64,000 bases of DNA, from positions 1,061,609 through 1,125,608 of the forward strand of contig MU004199.1 in assembly GCA_010093605.1 (NCBI GenBank), given 5' to 3'. The translations under genes and the position numbers were made by a program. This document shows, in pieces, positions 33,733 to 44,592 of this stretch. The notes under the pieces are model-generated. The model had not been told where the DNA came from and made no database searches. It worked only from the letters and a program-made list of their open reading frames with translations. How positions within the stretch are numbered: position 1 is the stretch's first letter; each line of letters starts with the position of its first letter. Source of the stretch: Lophium mytilinum. Taxonomy: Eukaryota > Ascomycota > Dothideomycetes > Mytilinidiales > Mytilinidiaceae.

Positions 33733-36212
33733 AGATAGAATCTATTACTTTATTATATTTTAGCCGCTATAAGTCTAAATTATATAAATAGATAACTAAA
33801 TTATGCATCTAGATATATATATTTATATCCGCGTACTAAATATATAGAAATATTAATTAGTATAAATAAACTTTTAAAGTTATAGTTATAGTTTCTAAGT
33901 ATATAGTTAAATAGGCTTAATTATCTACTTCTTTCTTCTAGTATAACTAGCTCTAGGCTTTAGAGCCCGCTTAAACACTACTATATCTCCTATAGTATTA
34001 ATTTAAGTATAGCGCTTACTTTTAACTCTATATATACTATATTTACTACCTAGATTATTATTAGTATAGAAATTAATATTATACTAATAATAGCTCTTAG
34101 TAGATATATTCTAGGCGCACTCTAGATATATACTATAGGCTAGGCCCGCCTAATTCTAGCTATATTAGCTATTAATAAGCTCTATATAGGTAAGCTTAGT
34201 ATAGTAAAAGTACTCTTAAAGGGCTATAGTAATAGTAGAGAAGCTAAAAGTAGTAGTAAGGTTATTAGTATACTAAGAGAAAGTTAGTAGGCCTAGAATA
34301 ATAGTAATAGTAAAGAAAGAGAGTAGATAGTAAGTATAGTACTTTCTATATAAATAGATTAGTTAGATTCTTAAGCTACTATACTAGAAATTATATATAG
34401 TAGAGGGGGATTAGTTTTTTCTTTTTCTTTTTTATTTTTATTTTTATTTTTCTTTTAATTAGGTATATTATAGACATCTCTACTAATAGTAAAAGTAGAA
34501 AGGGGGTATATAGGCCTACTATATACTATATAAAGCCTCTAAGGGCTAGAATTCTCTAGGCTCTTACTAGAGAAAGCTTCTAGCTTTTTATTTTTAGCTT
34601 AAACGCCTATTATCTTCTTTTAATAGGGAGTAGTCTAGCTACTACTATCTATATTACTAGAGAATCTAGATAAACCCTAAGAGGCCTAAAGGGCGGCGTA
34701 GTAGAAGATAGAGAGAGAAAGTAGTACTCTTTTATAAGAATATTATTAATTAGGCTAAGAATAGAGCCTAAATTACTAGTATTATTAGCTATAGTATTAT
34801 AAAAGTAGTAATTAATAGTATATAGAGTCTAAAGAAAGAAGAAAGTTAAAAGAAAGGTAAAAATATATAGAAAAAATAAATAATAGCTATTAAGCTTTAC
34901 TATATAACTTTACCCTACGCTAATACTTAAGCTATAGATTATCCGCTAGCGCTAATACTTAAGCCTTAGCCTAGAGAGTATATAAAAAATAGTAATACTA
35001 AAATAGTAATACTAAAATAGTAATACTATATATAGAGTATATATTAAATAGAAAGGCTATATAAAGTATATACTTAGGCCTTCTTCTCTATCTACTTCTT
35101 TTCTACTTACTTCTTCTCTATTTAATTCTTTCTCTTACCTCTCTTATATATATCTAGATATATCTAAATCTACTCTAGCTCCTCTATCTATATATATACG
35201 CCTCTAGTAGTATAGTAAAACTACTTATAGATAAATCTATTATAATAACTCTACTCTATTATAGTCTATAGAAAGTTACTAAAGTTTTAATACGCTAGGT
35301 ATAGATAGTAGTAATAGTAATAGATCTACGCCTTTAGAGTTATAAAGGTTAATTTAATTAAATTAAAATTAGGTAAGTATAGCGGCAGGTACTTTATAAT
35401 ATAGCCCTGCGCCTAGATTTTATAGATAATCTAATTATCTATATATATATTAATATTATCTAGTATAATTACCTTAATAGCCCTATTAAACTCTTCTTAA
35501 ATAGCTAGTAGTAGTATATTAATAATCTAGTTATAGAAGTTATCTACTTTAAAGTATTTTTCTCTTACTCTAGTATATAGTAGCTAACTCTAAAGTATTA
35601 TTATAGTATAGATAGCCTATATCTTTCTATATATTATATTATTCTTATAGTAAATAGGCTAGCTAATAGGTATATATATATAGTACTACTAGCTAGTCTT
35701 TTTATTAAAGATAGACTTATTAAGAAAGATAAGATTCTTAGAATTATACTATATAAGTTTCTTAAGATAGAGGCGCTAGAGCTTATAACTAGCTCTATTT
35801 AATAAATACTTTATAGCCTTTCTAGTCTATCTATACTATTTAAGTATATAAGAGATATATATTTATAAAACCTTAATACTATACTTTACTTTAAGCTACT
35901 TTATAATCTTATTCTAGTCTCTCTATTCTTTCTCTAGTAGCTAATTAAAGACTCTATTTTTATCTGCCTAAGAAAGCTTATAAGGTTACCTAGGCTATAT
36001 AAACTATAGCCTTATAGCGCTACTATAATATACTAGATTCTACTATATTTAGTATATAGTTAATAGAGTAACTCTTATATATATAGCTATATTAGCTAGA
36101 GGCTAATATAGCTAAAGTAATTATATAATATTAAGATATTAAGAGGTAGAAATTAGGTGCTAATTATAATAACGCATTTAGGTAGTAGTAGTTAGATAGA
36201 GCTTCTATATAA

Positions 36213-36410
36213 GGCTTACTAAAATACTAAGAAAATATTAGTAAGTAACTATATAGCATAGGAGAGAAACCTTACTTATTATTATTAGGGGGACATTAAA
36301 AGGCTAATATTTAATTAGGTGGTGCTCCCTATAATCCTTATATAAAGTTTAGTGAGGAACGCCAAGAAAAACGTGCCAAGGATTCCGTGCTATTTCGCAT
36401 CCGACAAATT
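36213..36410 (-). repeat. right terminal inverted repeat
   Basis: Reverse complement of the left repeat. It keeps more C and G, so it is the less mutated copy and closer to the original sequence. Confidence 0.9.
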
Positions 36411-36524
36411 CCCGATTGTGCGGGCCGATTACGCTATCTACTACCATCCTCCAACTACATATTTACATCATCATACTATTCATCTTCAACTAATTTTCAA
36501 TATCAATGATCCTACGTATCTACC

Positions 36525-37361
36525 ATGGCGGACACGGATAGTGCGCCATCAGCAAACACTAGCCTTCCCTTCGATTTCGTCAACCCAACCGGCAACCCAA
36601 CCATCCTCCTCATACACGGCTCCTTCTCCACCGGCCACGACTGGGACCCAGTAATCTCTCACCTCCAGAAAATCACCGCTTATCACATCCTCGCACCTGA
36701 CCTCCCCGCCCACGGCCGCGCCTCAGCCCTCCCCTTCACAGTTGCGTCCGCATCCGGCCATCTCGCTACCCTCATCGCCAATGAAGCGCACGACGGCAAA
36801 GCTCATATCGTCGGCCTTAGTATGGGCGCCTATGTCGCCGCACATTTAGCCTCGCACAACCCCGAGCGCTGCCTAACTGTCTTCGCGACCGGCTTCAACA
36901 TCCGAGATCCATCGCCCTCGTTCCTCGCCCCAATCGCACCGTCGGTGTTCTGGGGCATGCAGTCCGCGACCGATCTTCTTCCACGCTCGGTTGTCGGGTG
37001 GGCTGTCGACGCTGATTTGTCCGTCTCCCAAAAGGGGGTCGTTACGAAAGCGCTGTGTGCGGAGATCTTGAAGATGCTGGAGCCTGCGAGTGTTAAGGAG
37101 AATGTGGGGGTGGTGAGGGCGCGGATGCTGGTGATTGCGGCGACGAAGAGTGGGATTGTGCCGAGTGGAGATCGGGTGGAGGATGCGAAGAGGATTGCAG
37201 AGTTGGCGAGAGGAAAGGGGGCTGGAAGCGGGGAGGTTAGGGTGGTGAAGCATGCGGGGATGAGGCATGCGTGGAATAGGCAGGATCCGGATCTCTTCGC
37301 GAGGGCGGTAGTGGCTTGGGTGGATAGAGAGGATGTGGTTGAGGGGTTTTTGGATGTTTGA
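36525..37361 (+). CDS. alpha/beta-hydrolase
   Basis: Single exon, 278 aa, ATG at 36525. The fold is shown by TILLIHGSFSTGHDW (oxyanion HG), LAPDLPAHGRA, the nucleophile elbow GLSMGAYVAA, an acid-region strand ARMLVIAATKSGIVP and a C-terminal GMRHAWNRQDPD with the likely catalytic His. Such enzymes hydrolyse small esters, lactones or epoxides, and the substrate cannot be inferred. The start codon is 114 bp from the right end of the RIP-degraded transposon, so the promoter is compressed between them or overlaps the element. The codon composition is normal, with no sign that RIP entered the gene. Confidence 0.88.
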   Translation: MADTDSAPSANTSLPFDFVNPTGNPTILLIHGSFSTGHDWDPVISHLQKITAYHILAPDLPAHGRASALPFTVASASGHLATLIANEAHDGKAHIVGLSMGAYVAAHLASHNPERCLTVFATGFNIRDPSPSFLAPIAPSVFWGMQSATDLLPRSVVGWAVDADLSVSQKGVVTKALCAEILKMLEPASVKENVGVVRARMLVIAATKSGIVPSGDRVEDAKRIAELARGKGAGSGEVRVVKHAGMRHAWNRQDPDLFARAVVAWVDREDVVEGFLDV

Positions 37362-37659
37362 AGGCATCTATAAGTTCTATCGCATCACGCCTAGGAATTC
37401 TTCGTCTTCGTTTTAGTCCACTATCCGCTCATCATGCCAGTAGCCTTCCTGGGGGCAGTCGAGCCAATGCACCACGTCACATCTTGCACATCAACTAATC
37501 AAAAATGACAATGATATACAATGTTTGTGGATTAGATGGTTACCATCAAATGGAAATGGATATACAACCAACCCCTATCACCGGGTATGAACTCCTAATC
37601 GTACAGTTCGTAATAACGTTATGTCTAGTATGTACAGTGGTCTCTTCCGGGTGGCCTCA

Positions 37660-40600
37660 TCATCTATAAAAATACGTTACGAGAAGATCGTAACTCTCTT
37701 GACTATCCTCGGATAGTTGTGTCTCTCCTTGTATTCTTTTTCTCAAGTCTCGAGCAGCATCAAGCTCTTGTCTCCACTCTTCGTTCTCAGGCGCAGAGTC
37801 TTTCAAGAGTTGTGATAGTAACCATTTCGATCTAGCACGCTCAGCTGTCATGTCTTCTGGCCTCTTATCGTATACTGATAGGGCAAGCTTCAGAATGTCA
37901 CTAGCGTCGCCAATTAGTTCTAATTGCAGCCTTCCGTACCCCTAGGATTGCACTTACATGGCTCTTGTGTACTCTTCTTGCTTCCATAGTAGCCACGCCA
38001 TCTTATGGTAGCTTGCCGCGGTCTTGAGATGAAGTGGACCTAAGATCTTTTCATGGAGATCCATACTCTCCGTGTGCAAAACCAGTGCCTCTTCCAAGCG
38101 TCCTCGATCTATTTGCACATTTCCTAACGCCCAAAGGGCCCATCCACTCCTAGAAACAAGTTCAGTAAGTCTCCTCTAAAAGCAAGGCAAAAATAGACGT
38201 ACAAGACGAAGCGGTAGCCACAAGCTTCCTCTCTTTCCTTGATGGTCGCCAGACACTTCTCAAGGGAGTCCGCCGCGTCATCAAGCTGGCCGGCACACCA
38301 ATAGCTGCGTCCAAGGTTCAGGTAATTTAGTGCAAGACCATGCACCTGGTCATCTCGGTAACGTGTGGATTGTTGTCGGATTGCGATTGCAGAAGTGTGT
38401 AGCTCGATAGCTTTCAGCGGCTGCACTTTTGTATACATCACTCCCAAGTTCATCAGCCCGTTTGCTCGGTTCGGATGATCTTCTTCCAGAACACCATTTT
38501 CGACAGCCGTCTCCCGTATTTCGTGCGCTTCAGTCGCTAGTTCGATGGCGGTGCTACTATGATCCGTCTCATTGACGTAGAACAGTTTCACTGTGCACAA
38601 ATCCGCCCAGAATAAATTGGTCTCCAAGCAAGTGAGGCTTTTGTACGTGTTTTCGGCGGTACAAATCAATTTTGAGCTTATCTCAAAGCGACCTCTTTCG
38701 CAAAGATACCTATAGGCGTGTTAGTCGGATGTGGTTACGTTGTTTCGAAGAGACGTACCAAGCACAACTGTAGAGTAACTCGACGAAGTCAATCGAAACT
38801 TGCACGAATCGAGTATCCTGAACCTCTTGATACCTATCATGAAGCGCGAGAACGTGTGACAAATACATTTCGCACTGCATCCATGACTCTGTCATATGAT
38901 CTCTTGCGAGGCCATGTAAGGGGAATACTTTTCGAAGCAAAAATATGGCGGTATTAAAAGCAGTGTTGGCCTTGACCTGACTTGACTTGATTTTCCGAAG
39001 TGCGGCATCCCGCACTAAACGGTGAACGGATACGGTATTGTTTTCAGGATTATCACTCAGCAAAGTCATACTTCGAAGATCGCTGATGGCAACAAGACGA
39101 TGAACATCCGACACAGCACCAAGGCTTTCTTTCGAAAGCATCTGCTCCGGAATCTTGTCGGGGTCAAAGAGTGACAGAACATCGAGCAAGGCGGATGCTT
39201 CAGATCCCAGCTTCTCAGCTCTCTCGATGGTTAAATCAAATGCTGCGGCAACAGTGTTCTTATACCAAGGGCATTTGCAGTCTATACCTTGCAACTCGTT
39301 CGAAGCTTCACGCTGGGCGTAGAGTTCAAGGAAAGATGGGATGCTGCATCCACTCTTGATGATGAAAGTGGCCATCTGGTTGATCGCAAGTGGATGATAC
39401 CCCAGAACGCGAGCAACCTGCTCGGCTTCATCTTGTGAAATAGAAACATTGGTAGCCTGAGAGATGTTCGTGATTAGATTGATTCCCTCCTCGGGAGAGA
39501 ATAGATCGAGTCTGCATCCTTGCTTGGCTAGGGTATGGACCGAACTCGGATCTTGACTTGTGACTAGAACAGCACCATTCTTCGATGTTGGCCAAAATGC
39601 AGTGACATCATCTAGATTATCCAGGTTGTCGAAAACTAATAGCCACCACGTGTCTAGCACACAACTGCTTAGTGAGAGTGCTTTCGGTAGCCTAAACGCT
39701 AGAGACGTATGTACATACCTGTGTGACTGAGCCATGTCTTCACTAGACGAATGCTCTCTTCTTGGTCTGCGGAGGTCACAGTCTTGTTAAGCCCTAAAGC
39801 TCTAGCAATTTCATCGTACCCAAGAATGATTTTGTCTTTGCTGCTTGCGGATATCCAGAAAATGACTGGAAACTTATCTTTGTTCGAATAGACAAACTGA
39901 AGAGCAGTCTGAGTCTTTCCAACTCCTGGCATACCATACAGCGCAAATGATGTTCCGCCTTGGCCTTTGAGATCGGGCGGGAGGAGAAACGACTGTAGCT
40001 GTGCCAGGACATCAGACCGACCGACAAAGCGATCATTCTTGGGGTACGGGAGTATATGACACGTGCCATCTGGCGCAATAGGGAACGGCTGGACCTGGGT
40101 CTCTTTGGTCCTCTGGTCTATCGTAATGAGAGATTGCTTTATCTGACTCATGTCCGAATGGGTGCGAGAAATGGAGGTATGTAGAGACTGAACTCCATTG
40201 TTTGCCGTTGCGAGAGAAAGCTCGACCCGTTCAATGCCGTCCTTTGTGTGTATGGAAGACCTCTGTAGATTGTCGATGCCGTAGTTCGTGTAGCCAAGAG
40301 ACTGCTGAATGCGCTCAACGTCGTTATTGGTGCTTGACGATGTGATTGCAAGATTGGATAAGGTAGCATTGGATGCTATGACTTGTCTCTGTATGGTTTC
40401 GCCTTGGGCACTGTTTGGTGTCAGCAAATCTCTTATACGTGAAGATGTCCGGATGCCTTACGTTTGGAAGACGGAAAGTGCGAGAGTCAAACTCGACTTA
40501 CAAGTCTGAATCCTGGTTATAAACGCTGCAATAGAAGCTCTGCGCCCCTGCGTGAAGTAGTATCGGGCCTTGAAGCGCTGCAGTTTTCCCCCATTGAACT

Positions 40601-40901
40601 GTCTTTCTAGAGATATCATCACTTTCTTCAAACTCGCCAAGTCATCTCGAAAAAGCTTCAGTGTTTCGGGAGCTAGACCGCACTCTTTGATCTTCCGTGC
40701 ATCAGACTTTTTGATGGTTTGGTGGAGTTTTGTAAGGGATTGGAGGATACCGTAGAGATCCTCAATTTCCCTGCCGAGGCTGATGATGTCTTGTCTTGCA
40801 TTCTTGATCCTATTTATGGCACCCATAATCTCCTGTGTGATCTTGAGTACTGCTCCAGTGAAAGTAATTATTCCTGTCGAGATGGCTAATGGGTCTGCCA
40901 T
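37660..40901 (-). CDS. NLR-type receptor: HeLo-like N-terminus, NB-ARC, TPR
   Basis: Six exons, 40901-40462, 40410-39719, 39653-38759, 38709-38203, 38149-37958 and 37900-37660, give 988 aa; introns are 49-65 nt, all in frame. The N-terminus MADPLAISTGIITFTGAVLKI followed by paired helices is of the fungal STAND N-terminal (HeLo-like) type. NB-ARC follows from about residue 230: FVGRSDVLAQLQ, Walker A GMPGVGKTQTAL, Walker B WWLLVFDNLDN, NGAVLVTSQD, LGYHPLAINQMA, and a VHRLVRDAAL block. The C-terminal ~330 residues contain TPR-like repeats (ANGLMNLGVMY, LALNYLNLGRSY, LHLKTAASYHKMAWLL). HeLo-like domains are known in regulated cell death, and NB-ARC/TPR proteins act as oligomerising sensors. The protein looks complete with all key ATPase motifs. 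The ligand is unknown. Confidence 0.92.
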
Positions 40902-42383
40902 GACGGAATGTCGCCGGACTGTCTAGCAAGATGGTGGTGAACGTCTGCGTTTACGGGGAGTTTCGGGAACCTTTGTGTAGCGTTGTAACTGATAGATCTA
41001 GGGACTAGCGGAAGTACGTGAGCGTGAAAAGGGTGGTAACATGGCCATTTCGAGTAGGAGCGAGTGTGAATTTAGAATATAAGGCTGATGATGGAAGTGA
41101 GAGAAGGTATTTCTAGGGCTACTTGCTCATAAGCTAGAAGCGTGCTACCACCGGCTTTGTGACATGTTCACTAAATGAAAGTCGCGAACGGCCAGGCGAA
41201 CCCGAGGGCTGACTTACGGTGGCAAAAGCAGCATCTGTGCGGAAATTACAGTCCTTCTGTCCACTCTAGGTGCTTTACAGGAAGGACCAATGATGGATCG
41301 GACATGCTTCACAGATTTTCTGTTTTCCTTTCTGGCAGTGCGTGCTAATGATCCACGCTATAATTGCGTCTTCGTTGAAGGGCGACGATACTTCGTCATA
41401 ATGCCGTTTAGGATGGCATACCTAGTTGATCGAAATGTCTAAGATCTTCGTTAGATAGTCACTCAGTCAAAGAACGACACGTGTGATGCCGACTTAGTTG
41501 CCCTGGGCGTTAGGCTTCAGCGGGGCTTAGACGGGGTGGCAAATTGGGGAATGCCTGTTTATTGCTGCGCGTCTGGTGGCTGCATGTGGTGGCTTCGAAG
41601 GTGTAGCGAGTAAGGGAGTACAGCGTCAGGACGCAGATTTGAAGCCACAACGTGAAATACTGTAGGTGTAATAGAGCGGAGAAGGTCCTCTTCTGGACCA
41701 AATTATACAGAGGCGGAACGGAAACTGTCAAAAGCACGGTACCTCGAGGCGTTGCCTTCGAGATTGTCCCTCTTGCGGCCGACTCTCGACGCCGGCCGAG
41801 TCCTGTGTACAACTCTTGACGCTGTACATTGTTGGGGTAAGCGAGCCGCGCTGTGAATGTGCCTCACGGGTGGTGAAACATCCATCTGGACGAATTACTG
41901 GGCTTCTAACTACCTATATGGGGAGGCTCAGATGGAGTCTTCACATTGCGTAATTTGGTTAGTTGGGATACCAAGTCTGCATGCTTGAACGCATGCGAGG
42001 TGTGCGTGTCCCGTACAGCCCCTTTGCGTATCCCGCGGTCGGTTGGTCTCGTAATAGCCTTTGCAAGGTTTTAGGGCCTTGGTTACACAGCATTTACGAG
42101 ATAATCCACGGGATGCGCAAAGGGGCCGTGTGTCCGCCCATCGATGCGCCTTCAGCACATGCAACGTAAATCGTGAAACACAGCGTCCCAATGGAACCAA
42201 TCATCACTACGGCTGTTATCTTCCATCAAGCCACGAAGAATCGTGCGATTGTCTCAGATGATCTGACCCTCTCCGTTTCTCTCATCATATAATGCCTCGC
42301 CCTAGCACACCAGTCATCCTCCCAATGAACCTTCCTATTTAGTTACACAAGTCTCACACTGAAACGCTTTCGAGAAGATCATC
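40902..42383. other. intergenic with palindromic element
   Basis: No supported gene in this 1.5 kb stretch. The only clear structure is the inverted repeat near 42014-42130. Confidence 0.4.
42014..42130. repeat. imperfect inverted repeat (~117 bp)
   Basis: The arm AGCCCCTTTGCGTATCCCGCGG is mirrored by CCACGGGATGCGCAAAGGGGC, and further in TCTCGTAA is mirrored by TTACGAGA. The differences in the outer arm are C/T transitions. The loop is ~35 bp. It could be a small MITE or hairpin; no coding capacity. Confidence 0.6.
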
Positions 42384-42752
42384 ATGGATAGCAAATCTTA
42401 CGAACTCGCCTGGAACACTGGTCAGGCCTCCGGGACTGGTCCATCCTACCAGCCTTGGAGGGCGTTTTGGCCACCCAACCCCGACGTTGAGTTTACCGAA
42501 GAAGAGAAGAGGGCGAAGCCTTGGCTCACTTGGAGGCGAGATCCGGACGACGTCAACGTTAAACCCTGGTACGAGTGGGTCAACGAATTCACGGGCGAAA
42601 TTGACACACCCTGCACTGATGGATGCGACAGTTGTGGAGGAAAAGGATGTGTGAGTCCATATCGTCGCAAAAGTCTTGCCACCATATCTGTAAGATAATG
42701 CACTGACTTGTCATTCAAGGGAGTATGTTCCACGGTTGCAGAAGGTGGCTAA
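42384..42752 (+). CDS. small hypothetical protein with Cys-rich C-terminus
   Basis: Exons 42384-42650 and 42720-42752 (69-nt intron) give 99 aa. The N-terminal two thirds are Trp/Pro-rich (YQPWRAFWPPNPD, KPWLTWRRDP, KPWYEWVNEF). The C-terminus has six Cys in CTDGCDSCGGKGCGVCS, resembling a small zinc- or metal-binding knuckle. No signal peptide is present, so it is not an obvious secreted effector. The second exon is only 33 nt. Joining it adds two Cys that fit the pattern, which supports the intron. No family recognised. Confidence 0.7.
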
Positions 42753-43036
42753 ATAAAGCTCAAGTGGAAATGGAAGACAGGAACGTACGATCAGCCATCA
42801 TTGTTGATCAACGTTGCATTGAATATGTGTGATATGTAGCAGAGAGCAACGAAAAGAAAAGAAATATGTGTACCTGTTTATAAATTATTTGAAGTGTTAT
42901 TCTGGAATGTGCAATGTAGAAACAAGGCCTTCAATGGGAGAATGTCAAATTCGGCCGTGTCGTTCGTTTTAGAAGAGGTGGAGTAGCAACCTTAGAAAGT
43001 CCTACCGTGTCAAATAATGAATGCCTTCAAATCAAG

Positions 43037-44168
43037 CTACTTGACGCTATAAAAAACAAAGTTTCGTACTTCTACACTCTCTCTCGGAAGTGTTCCAGGC
43101 GGCGCGTCTCTATATGGAAAGGACACGTGAGGCGCGACTATATCATTAAGTTAGCTTCTTACGTATAAGCTATTCGAGCTTGCCCTCAACTTACACTGTG
43201 AGACGTCAGGATCTTCAGCAGTCTTGCTGTCGAAGCATTTGATCATCCACGCTTCGTCTGGCATTTGTCCATCCACATAGTACCACTTGTGGTTTGGGTT
43301 CGGCCAAAAATTGTAGGTTTCACCCAGATAGTCGGGAAATACAACGTCCGTAGGCACGCGATCAGCATCTTCGACAGTACGATAGTCACATACTGCCAGC
43401 GGTGCGTCAAAGGTTGGGCCGTGGAGTGGCTTCCAAATACTAAGCTAGTGTTAGCTAAGATTGAATGCTGAAGTACGGGCTACGTACTTCACAATTTGGA
43501 CTCGCCCATTCTTATACTTGTCAAACCACTCAGGATGGAAGTACTCTAAACGACGCATAGCTGAAGAAGCAGTTTGATCTTGAAGAGAGTTAATTCTGCG
43601 GGTAGCGGACTAATTTGCGAGCGTAGCTTACCTGCATGAACTGACGCAAATGGTTGCGCTTTGCCAACCGCTCCTCGCGAATTTCGGGGCAAAGAAGGAT
43701 CCCTCCGTCGTACCTAGCCAGAAATCAGCTATGTAACCTTTAGGTAGTGTGCACAGTTCGAGGACGCACTTGGTAATCGAAAGTCAATACTTCGCTAGCA
43801 CCAAGAGCTTCGCGAAGGAATTGCTGCACCTCGGGAAAGAATCGTTTGGCAATAGCCTTGGAATCGGCAAAGTCTTCGTAAGTAAGCTTCGTTTGCAGCT
43901 TTCCAAGCTGGAAGCCTGTTTGGTCCAGTGTAAAAACGTGCTCGCAGCCGCGGATATTGGCAACATGAATTTGTTGCCGTGTGTAGCCCACATTGGTCTG
44001 TGCAAGCTCAGAGCCGGCGTCGACCGGAACATTGAGAAAATAAGGTTTTTCCTTCTGGTATAGGGGCAGATGGTTCATGTAGAAGACGGTTGACACTTTG
44101 ACGTCCGTGCGCGCTGGGCTCGGGTTCGGCCCGTTCAGACATGCTACTGCCACTTCAGGAATTGCCAT
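43037..44168 (-). CDS. CmcJ/NvfI-like (GA4-desaturase family) oxygenase
   Basis: Five exons, 44168-43770, 43713-43632, 43578-43488, 43439-43195 and 43137-43037, give 305 aa; introns are 48-57 nt, all in phase. Family blocks in order are VFYMNHLPLYQKEKPYFL, IRGCEHVFTLDQTGFQL, VRRRDPS, FASVHADQT, HPEWFDKYKNGRVQIVNIWK, PLAVCDYRTVEDAD, VVFPDYLGETYNFWPNPNHK, WYYVDGQMPDEAWMIKCFDS and a final APHVSFPYRDAP. Members act as Fe(II)/2-oxoglutarate-type hydroxylases or desaturases in fungal secondary metabolism (CmcJ, NvfI, AsaB-like). The His/Asp pair in VHAD and a later APHVSF His fit metal binding. It is divergent from the amidase-signature gene with 424 bp between starts, which suggests shared control. 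The substrate is unknown. Confidence 0.9.
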
Positions 44169-44592
44169 AGTGTGAATGTGACGGGCTGAGATAGATTTAG
44201 GATGGTTTTCGTCAACATCTGGACGTGTGGATATTTATGGCAGCAGGTAGCCTCACCCGGCTCGCCACCCTGTGGATAGAAATGGGCGACGATCACAACA
44301 GATTGTCGCGCGCTCAGACCATCGAGACCGGTGAGCGAGAATATTGGGTCATTTGACCACGAGACCGTATTCATTGAGGCTCTTATCTTGCTTTTTCGCG
44401 CGTCGCACCATTCACAAGTCGTCCAGAACACGCCTTGCATGAGACGTGGCTCGCCGCTTGCTTCCTCTGCTAATTGGTTGTTCTAACACCAGGCTGCACA
44501 GCATGTATGGGTTCTTGCAATCCCCCGCTCTCGGAATCATGAACGGCGCTTAAACAACTCAGTCACGCATAATCGCCGCTCCATTTTCGAAT
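44169..44592. promoter_or_regulatory. bidirectional promoter region (inferred)
   Basis: These 424 bp separate the start codons of the divergent oxygenase and amidase-signature genes, so both promoters must lie here. No defined binding site was identified. Confidence 0.4.

Larger units (their letters stand above)
31149..36410 (-). mobile_element. RIP-degraded Tc1-like DNA transposon with long terminal inverted repeats
   Basis: The 5.26 kb element is bounded by 198-bp inverted repeats and is strongly AT-rich with almost no CpA or TpG. On the minus strand at about 35,300-35,960 a frame broken mostly by TAG (CAG-to-TAG type) reads like a Tc1-family DDE_3 transposase. LIFLNKSIFN corresponds to the usual FLDES block, VIILDNINIYID to VIVLDNxGIHID, and YLPLYLPNFNLIKLTF to YLPPYSPDFNPIELTF. 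The spacing between the second Asp and the last position (now Lys) fits DD34E. Several catalytic positions are changed in the direction RIP causes (D to N, E to K). It is inactive. Size and TIR length are large for Tc1/mariner (usually 1.3-2 kb). No clear TA duplication remains. Confidence 0.85.

Noticed and set aside
31149-36410. AT-rich block as a centromere or mitochondrial insert
   Set aside because: It has matched inverted ends and transposase motifs with a RIP pattern, so a mutated transposon explains it better.
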